Of a stretch of 5,490 nucleotides of DNA, positions 1 through 5,019 are shown piece after piece (position 1 is the first letter of the stretch; each line of letters opens with the position of its first letter). The notes under the pieces are model-generated. The model saw only the letters and a program-made list of their open reading frames with translations, did no database searches and had not been told where the DNA came from. Source of the stretch: Enterocloster bolteae (GTDB taxonomy: Bacteria; Bacillota_A; Clostridia; Lachnospirales; Lachnospiraceae); NCBI GenBank assembly GCA_021769025.1, contig JAETTS010000200.1, positions 1 to 5,490 of the forward strand, written 5' to 3'. The translations under genes and the position numbers were made by a program.

Positions 1-46
1 CTTACTCTCTTATCACAAAGGTTTTTATTATTCAACTGACATAATT

Positions 47-75
47 ATCGTAACATTGTGACGTATAGATGTCAA
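47..75 (-). promoter_or_regulatory. Sigma-A type promoter firing leftward out of the window
   Basis: On the minus strand TTGACA (70-75) is followed after exactly 17 bases by TACGAT (47-52), a near-consensus sigma-A promoter. Transcription would start near position 40 and run off the left edge, so it should serve a gene that lies outside the window. An AT-rich stretch just upstream of the -35 box (76-95) could act as an UP element. No start codon with a convincing ribosome binding site is visible before the edge. The -35 to -10 spacer holds an imperfect palindrome, listed separately. Confidence 0.65.
49..63. promoter_or_regulatory. Possible operator palindrome inside the left-edge promoter
   Basis: The 15-base sequence CGTAACATTGTGACG is an inverted repeat with one mismatched pair around a central T. 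It lies between the -10 and -35 boxes of the leftward promoter and overlaps the -10 box by four bases. The arm half GTAACATT (50-57) recurs as a direct repeat at 83-90, 33 bases away and on the other side of the -35 box. A wider inverted pair TGACAT (37-42) / ATGTCA (69-74) encloses it. The placement is what a repressor site would have. I do not recognise the family that would bind it. Confidence 0.35.
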
Positions 76-93
76 GAAAAAAGTAACATTTTT

Positions 94-498
94 TTAGCTT
101 TTTCCCTCAAAATCGCAGCCGCATTTTCTGCAGTGAATGCTGATCTTTCCATGTCCCCTGGGAATCCGAAGTTTCTGCCCACATCTGGGGCACTTAAAGA
201 TTTTATATTTCCGCGCTTCCTCAACGCGGGGCTTTATATTTTTTAAGCCTTCCCGCACACGGAATAGGAACGTAAGAAATTTCTGGTTCTCCTGAAAACG
301 CCTTCCCGTATTTTTTGAAAACATACGCAGGTAGGATAAAATCAGGCACAAAAGCTCTATCCAGACCAGAAAACTACTGCGGATAAACAGGTTACATACA
401 ACCATTACCAAAATAATGGTAAGTAAAAAACCGTTTAATTCATCGGTGCCGTACCGTCCTACCATAAAACGGCGGAATTTGTCTTTTAGATTGTTCAA
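94..498 (-). CDS. Small membrane protein with C-terminal zinc ribbon
   Basis: A 134-residue protein of unknown function. Two closely spaced hydrophobic segments (about residues 22-38 and 43-59) form a likely membrane hairpin. A basic, charged linker (60-100) leads to a C-terminal zinc ribbon with CPRC (Cys103, Cys106) and CRKC (Cys123, Cys126). The basic residues around both helices suggest that the ribbon sits in the cytoplasm, where it could bind a partner or nucleic acid; that is inference. The start is TTG at 498: an in-frame TGA lies directly before it, and AGGAGG (509-514) lies 10 bases upstream. The next in-frame ATG (residue 12) has no ribosome binding site. It follows the metallo-hydrolase gene by 73 bases with no strong terminator, so co-transcription is likely. 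No clear terminator follows its stop codon. Confidence 0.75.
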   Translation of the reverse strand: MNNLKDKFRRFMVGRYGTDELNGFLLTIILVMVVCNLFIRSSFLVWIELLCLILSYLRMFSKNTGRRFQENQKFLTFLFRVREGLKNIKPRVEEARKYKIFKCPRCGQKLRIPRGHGKISIHCRKCGCDFEGKS

Positions 499-571
499 TC
501 AGGGAGCGCCTCCTTTTTATTCATTTTCAGCCTTATTCTTCGTCATCACAGCAGCCTTCCCGTCCGGCTCA

Positions 572-1201
572 TCATTCTTTTGCAAGCTTCAGGACGGCTG
601 TCTGTACAGGCATATCCTTTGCTAACTCCAGCGTATTTTTGTCATAATCCACCACATCATCGCAAAGGCTGGTATAATCCTCCAAAGGGGCCAGCACGTC
701 AAAGCCAAACCCTTCTCCCCTGTAGTGCATAGGTATCACAACCCTCGGCTTTATGTCCTCCACCATTTTTTTCGCCTGCCTGGCATCAATGGTATAGTAT
801 CCTCCTACCGGAACCATGAGAAGATCCAGGCCTTTCAGGGCTTCTTTCTCCTCCGGCAAAAGTTCGCATCCCAGATCCCCTGCATGGGCTATACGAAAGC
901 TTCCGCCTTCCAGAATATGAATCCGGTTCTCTCCCCTTAAGGCTCCTTTCTGGTCATCATGATAGGTGGAAATCACCTGCACCCGAAACGGACAAGGGAA
1001 GCCTTCCCTTCTATCCGCCATGGATCTGGCATTGTGATCTCCATGTTCATGGCTGCACAGCACCAGATCTGCCTTCTGCCTGGCAAGCTTAAGCCCTGGC
1101 ACATATCCATTCTCATACGGGTCAAATAGTACCTCATATCCCCTTAATTCCGCCTTAAAGCAGGAATGCCCCAGCCATGTGACGGTTAACCCCTCTGCCA
1201 T
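572..1201 (-). CDS. Metallo-beta-lactamase fold hydrolase, UlaG-like
   Basis: A 209-residue cytoplasmic metal-dependent hydrolase of the metallo-beta-lactamase superfamily, closest in style to the UlaG-like (L-ascorbate-6-phosphate lactonase-like) and UPF0173 groups. Visible motifs are WLGHSCF with His12 near the N-terminus, the metal-binding HEHGDH (residues 51-56), HAGD with His106 and Asp109, the PVGGYYTID loop (131-139), and a late MHY with His159. All usual metal ligands are present, so it should be active, but the substrate cannot be read from sequence. The frame extends upstream to an ATG at 1234. That codon overlaps the -10 box of the gene's own promoter and lacks a good ribosome binding site, whereas ATG 1201 has AGGAGG (1210-1215) eight bases upstream, so 1201 is chosen. 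It is probably the first gene of a two-gene unit with the zinc-ribbon protein. Confidence 0.88.
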   Translation of the reverse strand: MAEGLTVTWLGHSCFKAELRGYEVLFDPYENGYVPGLKLARQKADLVLCSHEHGDHNARSMADRREGFPCPFRVQVISTYHDDQKGALRGENRIHILEGGSFRIAHAGDLGCELLPEEKEALKGLDLLMVPVGGYYTIDARQAKKMVEDIKPRVVIPMHYRGEGFGFDVLAPLEDYTSLCDDVVDYDKNTLELAKDMPVQTAVLKLAKE

Positions 1202-1232
1202 CTTGTCTTCCTCCTGTCTTTTTGTTTCATCC

Positions 1233-1261
1233 ATTATACGTTCTCTGTCCCCTTACGTCAA
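1233..1261 (-). promoter_or_regulatory. Sigma-A promoter of the metallo-hydrolase gene
   Basis: On the minus strand TTGACG (1256-1261) and a perfect TATAAT (1233-1238) are separated by exactly 17 bases. The start of transcription would be near 1226, giving a short leader of about 25 bases that contains the AGGAGG of the hydrolase start at 1201. It is divergent from the plus-strand promoter at 1294-1322. Confidence 0.8.
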
Positions 1262-1274
1262 CACCGGTTCTTAA

Positions 1275-1291
1275 ACACTTTATCACACTTT
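1275..1291. repeat. Two ACACTTT direct repeats between divergent promoters
   Basis: ACACTTT occurs at 1275-1281 and again at 1285-1291, a centre-to-centre distance of 10 bases, about one helical turn. The pair sits between the two divergent -35 boxes and directly abuts the plus-strand one. The position would suit an activator or repressor dimer acting on one or both promoters. In AT-rich DNA a seven-base repeat can also be chance. Confidence 0.3.
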
Positions 1292-1293
1292 TA

Positions 1294-1322
1294 TTTACAT
1301 CCCCTTCTTTCCGTGCTAAAAT
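1294..1322 (+). promoter_or_regulatory. Extended -10 promoter for the PH-domain gene and DAHP synthase
   Basis: TTTACA (1294-1299) is followed after 17 bases by TAAAAT (1317-1322), and a TG one base before the -10 box makes it an extended -10 promoter. Transcription would begin near 1329, leaving a leader of roughly 27 bases. That is too short for a T-box or a tryptophan-type attenuator, so any aromatic amino-acid control of the downstream DAHP synthase from this promoter would have to act at initiation or on the enzyme. Confidence 0.75.
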
Positions 1323-1355
1323 AATAACCATTACATAACAAAAGGAGTACTGTAC

Positions 1356-1781
1356 ATGAATTCAAATACCACCGTATTATGGAAAGATAAAAAGCATCAT
1401 CTCTGGTTTCCCTTAAGCTTCACCAGATATTCCATCGAGAATGACCGGCTGATGATAACCGAGGGCTTTCTTAGCACCACCATCAATGAAACCCTTCTCT
1501 ACCGCATCGTAGATCTCACGCTTCACAGATCCCTTGGCCATCGTCTGTTTGGAACCGGAGACATCATCATCAAAGCCAAAGTTGACGCCACGCCGGAGAT
1601 TGTTCTTAAGAATATCGCAAAGCCGCTACAAGTGCGAAACCTGATCTCCCAGGCTGTGGAAGAAAGCCGTCAGCACCGCAACGTCGTGGGCAAGGAATTC
1701 TACAGCGATTCTCCCATGCATCGCCATATGGACATCAACGATGACGGCTTCTGTGATTTTGACGGTGAGAAACTAGACTAA
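1356..1781 (+). CDS. Bacterial PH-domain protein with acidic Asp/Asn-rich tail
   Basis: A 141-residue protein resembling the bacterial pleckstrin-homology (bPH, YdbS/YdbT-like) family. Residues about 18-105 show the beta-strand pattern of this fold: a YSIENDRLMITEGF strand pair, then LLYRIVDLTLHRSLGHRLFGTGDI, then a strand (70-77), a proline-containing loop and a closing amphipathic helix (about 81-105) with the NLI motif. Unlike YdbS/YdbT it has no membrane segment, so it is probably cytoplasmic. The tail (120-141) is rich in His and then acidic, ending in a loop with Asp126, Asn128, Asp130, Gly131, Asp134 and Asp136 that resembles an EF-hand-like calcium loop. AAGGAG (1342-1347) lies eight bases before the ATG. 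The DAHP synthase gene starts 22 bases after its stop, so the two are very likely co-transcribed. Its function is unknown. Confidence 0.8.
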   Translation: MNSNTTVLWKDKKHHLWFPLSFTRYSIENDRLMITEGFLSTTINETLLYRIVDLTLHRSLGHRLFGTGDIIIKAKVDATPEIVLKNIAKPLQVRNLISQAVEESRQHRNVVGKEFYSDSPMHRHMDINDDGFCDFDGEKLD

Positions 1782-1803
1782 ATACTAGATAGGAGAAGAA
1801 TCT

Positions 1804-2835
1804 ATGGGACTTACATTTGTGAATAAAGTGCCGACTCCAGACGAGATTCGGGAGCAGTTCCCTCTTCCGGAAGGATTGGCAGAAGTGAAGGCCAGACGGG
1901 ATGAAGAGATCAAAAAAGTTCTGACTGGAGAGAGCGATAAGTTTCTGGTCATCATCGGCCCCTGCTCTGCCGATAATGAGAGTGCCGTCCTGGATTACAC
2001 CAGCCGGTTGGTTCCCATCCAGGAAATCGTAAAGGATAAGCTGATCATTATCCCCAGAGTCTATACCAATAAGCCCAGGACAACCGGGGAAGGCTACAAG
2101 GGCCTGCTTCATCAGCCGGATCCGGAGAAGAAGCCCAACATGTACGAGGGCATCATAGCCATCCGGAATATCCATATGCACGTGGTTCAGGAAACCGGAC
2201 TGACCACCGCTGATGAGATGTTGTACCCTGAAAATCTGCGGTATCTCACTGACCTGATGTCCTACATCGCCGTAGGGGCCCGTTCCGTGGAGAACCAGCA
2301 GCATCGTCTGGTAGCCAGCGGCTGCGACGTTCCGGTGGGTATGAAAAATCCTACCAGTGGCGATCTGTCTGTCATGCTGAATTCCGTAGTGGCCGCCCAA
2401 AGCGCCCACGAATTCATTTTCCGCGGCTATGAAGTCCACACACCGGGAAACCCGTTAACCCATACCATTTTGCGTGGGGCTGTCAACAAGCATGGGCAGA
2501 GCCTTCCCAACTATCACTACGAAGACCTGATCCTTCTCCATGAGCTGTACAGCCAGCGGGATCTGAAGAACCCAGCCTGCATCGTAGATGCCAACCACTC
2601 CAATTCCGGCAAACAACACGAGGAGCAGGTTCGCATTGTAAAAGAAGTTCTTCACAGCCGCCGCCATTCTCCAGAGATCCGGAATATGGTGAAAGGTGTT
2701 ATGGTTGAAAGCTACATTGAACCTGGCAGCCAGAAGATCGGCGAACACTGCTATGGCAAATCCATAACGGATCCCTGCCTGGGTTGGGAAGCCTCCAGGC
2801 GGCTTCTCTATGAAATCGCAGAAGGGTTGAACTAA
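1804..2835 (+). CDS. aroF: 3-deoxy-7-phosphoheptulonate (DAHP) synthase, class I-alpha
   Basis: Condenses phosphoenolpyruvate with erythrose 4-phosphate to DAHP, the first committed step of the shikimate pathway to Phe, Tyr and Trp, in the cytoplasm. At 343 residues it is close to the about 350 of E. coli AroF/AroG/AroH. The expected metal ligands are all present: Cys54 (in IGPCS), His265 (in DANHSNSGKQ), Glu302 (in VMVES) and Asp323 (in KSITD). Substrate-binding residues matching AroG are Arg85, Lys90 and Arg92 (in NKPRTT), Arg160 (in GARS), Lys181 (in GMKNPTSG) and Arg224 (in ILRG). The N-terminal extension of about 45 residues, which carries feedback control in the alpha class, is present, but which amino acid inhibits it cannot be told, so the symbol aroF is nominal among the paralogue names. 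AGGAG (1791-1795) is eight bases before the ATG. It appears to be the second gene after the PH-domain protein. No strong terminator follows it. Confidence 0.96.
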   Translation: MGLTFVNKVPTPDEIREQFPLPEGLAEVKARRDEEIKKVLTGESDKFLVIIGPCSADNESAVLDYTSRLVPIQEIVKDKLIIIPRVYTNKPRTTGEGYKGLLHQPDPEKKPNMYEGIIAIRNIHMHVVQETGLTTADEMLYPENLRYLTDLMSYIAVGARSVENQQHRLVASGCDVPVGMKNPTSGDLSVMLNSVVAAQSAHEFIFRGYEVHTPGNPLTHTILRGAVNKHGQSLPNYHYEDLILLHELYSQRDLKNPACIVDANHSNSGKQHEEQVRIVKEVLHSRRHSPEIRNMVKGVMVESYIEPGSQKIGEHCYGKSITDPCLGWEASRRLLYEIAEGLN

Positions 2836-2839
2836 TTCG

Positions 2840-2872
2840 ACAAATATTGCAAGATATTTTATACTTATTTGT
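2840..2872. repeat. AT-rich nested inverted repeats after the DAHP synthase gene
   Basis: ACAAATA (2840-2846) and TATTTGT (2866-2872) form a perfect seven-base inverted repeat. An alternative inner pair AAATAT (2842-2847) / ATATTT (2854-2859) shares part of the left arm. Both stems are almost entirely A-T pairs and no clean U-tract follows, so this would be a weak terminator at best for the upstream transcript. It starts five bases after the stop codon of the DAHP synthase. Confidence 0.3.
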
Positions 2873-2904
2873 ACTATTTTCAATAAATTCTGTGGTTTCA
2901 AGAC

Positions 2905-2933
2905 TTGTTTCTGTCCTTTGTTTGTGCTATAAT
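2905..2933 (+). promoter_or_regulatory. Extended -10 promoter of the HPr-like gene
   Basis: A perfect TATAAT (2928-2933) is preceded by TGC (extended -10) and, 17 bases upstream, by TTGTTT (2905-2910) as a partial -35 box. Transcription would start near 2940, giving a leader of about 49 bases before the ATG at 2989. The rest of the 2836-2988 gap holds only AT-rich sequence and the inverted repeats described separately. Confidence 0.75.
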
Positions 2934-2988
2934 GCACTTGTAGCAATCACTTTAAAATTGAATAGTCATATGTGAGGGGGCCAATGCT

Positions 2989-3234
2989 ATGTTGCGAAGA
3001 GAATTTGACATTCGCCAGAAATCCTACCCGATTCCCATTGCGGTTCTGATTAGTACGGCCAATACCTGTGACTGTAATATTTTCGTTGAATACGGACAGT
3101 CCCTGGTTAACGTCAAAGATTACGATGAGATGAAGATTGGATTCGATACTCGAAGGCAGCACCAGCTATTTTGTTTCGACGGCTGCGATGAAGCGAACGC
3201 TGAGCAGCGTATTTTGTGTTTGTTTACACCATAG
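2989..3234 (+). CDS. HPr-fold protein lacking both phosphorylation sites
   Basis: An 81-residue protein that aligns to the sugar phosphotransferase carrier HPr (85-88 residues). Against B. subtilis HPr as I remember it, residues 11-44 align without a gap: shared features are PxxxVL (16-20), TA (23-24), Asp28, EY (34-35) and VNxK (40-43). The C-terminal part keeps the GxDExxA pattern (65-71). The active-site His15 is replaced by Tyr13, neighbouring Arg17 by Ile15, and the regulatory Ser46 by Asp44. It therefore cannot carry phosphate from Enzyme I in the normal way. It could be a regulatory or scaffold relative, comparable with Crh (which lacks His15 but keeps Ser46). GAGGGGG (2974-2980) lies eight bases before the ATG. 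It has its own promoter and is followed by a terminator, so it is monocistronic. Function is not established. Confidence 0.78.
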   Translation: MLRREFDIRQKSYPIPIAVLISTANTCDCNIFVEYGQSLVNVKDYDEMKIGFDTRRQHQLFCFDGCDEANAEQRILCLFTP

Positions 3235-3288
3235 GACAAAAAGTACAAGAGATCTGTGGATAGCAGTTTTTCTACATATCAAGACATC

Positions 3289-3331
3289 AAAAAGGCGAAG
3301 GCTTCTTTTATCAAGAAACTTTCACCTTTTT
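3289..3331. terminator. Bidirectional hairpin terminator between HPr-like gene and uppP
   Basis: A 17-base stem (3289-3305 with 3315-3331) surrounds a nine-base loop. The outer part is five A-T pairs next to GG/CC pairs, so each strand ends in a run of U after the hairpin. Read on the minus strand the imperfect positions become two G-U wobbles and one A-C mismatch; on the plus strand they are one wobble and two C-A mismatches. It should thus work better for the uppP transcript, whose stop codon is 24 bases upstream. It can also stop the HPr-like transcript, which ends at 3234. Confidence 0.8.
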
Positions 3332-3355
3332 CTCTTTGCCCCCAATTCAATCCCG

Positions 3356-4249
3356 CTATCCAATCACTCCCAGAATCCATTTCACACCGAAAAACAGAAG
3401 CACAACCACTCCAAGAACGATCCGGTAGTATCCAAACACCTTAAAATCATTGCGCCTGATATAACTCATCAAAAATTTAATGGAAAATATGGAAACGATG
3501 AATGCCACCGCCATTCCAAACAGAAGGAAGAAAATCTCTGCCCCGCTGAAATGAAGCCCGAACTTAAAAAGCTTTACCAGGCTGGCGCCAAACATCACCG
3601 GTACTCCCAGGAAAAAGGAAAATTCTGCCGCAGCGCTTCTGGAACATCCCAATATCATAGCCCCCAGAATCGTGGCTCCTGACCGGGACGTTCCCGGTAC
3701 CAAAGACAACATCTGAAAACAGCCGATATAAAATGCCAGCTGGCAGGAAATTTGTCCTGTTCGCTCGATGGCCGGCCGTTTTCCATAGTTCATATTCTCC
3801 ACCACAATGAACAAAATCCCGTAGATGATCAATGTGGCGGAAACCACATAAGCGTTATTCAGATGCTCCTCCATCCAGTCATCGATCAATATCCCCAGCA
3901 CTCCGGCAGGCACACAGGCAATCACCACCTTGATCCACAAGACAATGGTATGGATCTTAACTCCAACCCCTCTCTCAGGATCTTTGCCCAGAGGAACCAC
4001 AGAATTTTTAGGCTCCCTCCCTTCCAGAAAGATAAAGGGATTCAATCTGCGAAAATACAGCACCACCACCGCCAGAATCGCTCCCAGCTGAATCACCACC
4101 AAAAATACATTCATAAAATCCCTAGATACATTCAGATGGATCAGTTCATCTAACAGTATCATATGTCCGGTACTGCTGATGGGCAGCCATTCCGTAAACC
4201 CTTCTACAATTCCAAACACCAACACTTTCAATATTTCCAGAATACTCAT
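3356..4249 (-). CDS. uppP: Undecaprenyl-diphosphate phosphatase UppP (BacA)
   Basis: A polytopic membrane enzyme that removes a phosphate from undecaprenyl diphosphate, recycling the lipid carrier for peptidoglycan and other wall polymers; overexpression gives bacitracin resistance in known homologues. The 297-residue product shows the family's first motif EGFTEWLPISSTGH with Glu16, Glu20, Ser26 and His29, and the second motif PGTSRSGAT (185-193) with Arg189, together forming the active site. Hydrophobic segments lie at about 46-66, 102-122, 136-151, 168-184, 211-226, 236-260 and 273-295. The 72-100 loop is rather long and charged. A GTG at 4273 could extend it by eight residues, but AAGGAG (4257-4262) is seven bases before ATG 4249, the better start. 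It follows ung by 30 bases and ends 24 bases before a terminator, so it is the last gene of its unit. Confidence 0.96.
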   Translation of the reverse strand: MSILEILKVLVFGIVEGFTEWLPISSTGHMILLDELIHLNVSRDFMNVFLVVIQLGAILAVVVLYFRRLNPFIFLEGREPKNSVVPLGKDPERGVGVKIHTIVLWIKVVIACVPAGVLGILIDDWMEEHLNNAYVVSATLIIYGILFIVVENMNYGKRPAIERTGQISCQLAFYIGCFQMLSLVPGTSRSGATILGAMILGCSRSAAAEFSFFLGVPVMFGASLVKLFKFGLHFSGAEIFFLLFGMAVAFIVSIFSIKFLMSYIRRNDFKVFGYYRIVLGVVVLLFFGVKWILGVIG

Positions 4250-4279
4250 ATTCCTACTCCTTACACCCTCCACAGTTAA

Positions 4280-4978
4280 TCAATACGCTTTTGGATCCGT
4301 CCCCCTGATGTTCTCAATCTGCCAGTCAACCGGTTTTACCCCATGGTTCTCCAAAAATGCATTGGCCTGGCTGAAATGCCTGCACCCAAAAAATCCTCTG
4401 TCAGCTGAAAACGGGCTTGGATGAGGTGCCTTTAAGATCAGATGCTCCGGATTATGGAGCATAGAAGCCTTGCTCCCAGCCGGCCGCCCCCACAACATAT
4501 ATACGATGGGACGGTTTTGAGTATTCACCGCTTTAATGATTGCATCTGTAAACCGTTCCCAGCCTCTCCCCTGATGGGAATTGGCCTGGTGGGCACGAAC
4601 CGTCAAAACCGTATTCAGAAGCAAAACTCCCTGCCTTGCCCATTTTTCCAGATACCCGTTATCTGGAATATAACACCCCAAATCATCATGAAGTTCCTGG
4701 TAAATATTCACAAGAGATGGCGGAATCTCCACATCCGGTCTCACAGAAAAGCAAAGCCCGTGAGCCTGTCCATCGTTGTGATAAGGATCCTGTCCCAGAA
4801 TCACCACCTTCACCTGACTTAGCTGGGTAAAATGAAATGCATTGAACATTTCATCCGCAGGAGGAAAAATTTTTCTCACTCTGTATTCTTCATTAATCGT
4901 TTTATATAACTTTGCATAATAGGGCTTCTGAAACTCTCCTTTCAAAGCCTCCAGCCACTCTCCCGACAAAGGAGCCAT
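4280..4978 (-). CDS. ung: Uracil-DNA glycosylase, family 1
   Basis: Excises uracil from DNA arising by cytosine deamination or dUTP incorporation, starting base-excision repair. The 232-residue protein matches the usual length of 220-230. Visible are the water-activating motif GQDPYH (62-67, with Asp64), the uracil-stacking Phe77 in GLCFSV, Asn122 in LLLNTVLTV, and the second active-site motif HPSPFS (186-191) with His186. The DNA-intercalating Leu191 of the E. coli enzyme is here Phe190. ATG 4978 is preceded by GAGG nine bases upstream, which supports this start. It lies 41 bases after hisF and 30 before uppP with no promoter or terminator visible between, so it is probably co-transcribed with both. 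Confidence 0.97.
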   Translation of the reverse strand: MAPLSGEWLEALKGEFQKPYYAKLYKTINEEYRVRKIFPPADEMFNAFHFTQLSQVKVVILGQDPYHNDGQAHGLCFSVRPDVEIPPSLVNIYQELHDDLGCYIPDNGYLEKWARQGVLLLNTVLTVRAHQANSHQGRGWERFTDAIIKAVNTQNRPIVYMLWGRPAGSKASMLHNPEHLILKAPHPSPFSADRGFFGCRHFSQANAFLENHGVKPVDWQIENIRGTDPKAY

Positions 4979-5019
4979 CTTTCTTCACCTCATACTCTTC
5001 TTTTGTCTTTGCACTCAAA

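Noticed and set aside
83..97. A-rich/T-rich stretch after the zinc-ribbon gene as a terminator
   Set aside because: No GC-containing stem; the apparent pairing is only a run of A with a run of T.
554..570. Possible hairpin (AGCC/GGCT) between the metallo-hydrolase and zinc-ribbon genes
   Set aside because: Only four base pairs and no U-tract, so not a terminator; the two genes are treated as one unit.
1735..2439. Long minus-strand open frame (234 codons) opposite the DAHP synthase
   Set aside because: It lies wholly antisense to the conserved plus-strand enzyme, has no recognisable domain, and reads as low-complexity antisense protein; a shadow frame.
2847..2877. Second possible promoter (TTGCAA ... 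TACTAT) in the gap after the DAHP synthase gene
   Set aside because: The spacer would be 19 bases and both boxes are poor, whereas the extended -10 promoter at 2905-2933 is far better.
2455..2946. Minus-strand open frame (163 codons) covering the end of the DAHP synthase gene and the following gap
   Set aside because: Antisense to the conserved C-terminus of the enzyme, with no family match and no ribosome binding site that stands out.
3137..3682. Plus-strand open frame (181 codons) running across the terminator into uppP
   Set aside because: It overlaps the end of the HPr-like gene, passes through the hairpin terminator and is antisense to the conserved C-terminal part of UppP; composition is Ser/His/Lys-rich noise.
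3752..4153. Plus-strand open frame (133 codons) antisense to uppP
   Set aside because: His/Gln/Asn-rich translation of the complement of a membrane-protein gene, no domain.
4442..4822. Plus-strand open frame (126 codons) antisense to ung
   Set aside because: Fully antisense to the conserved Ung active-site region; no support of its own.
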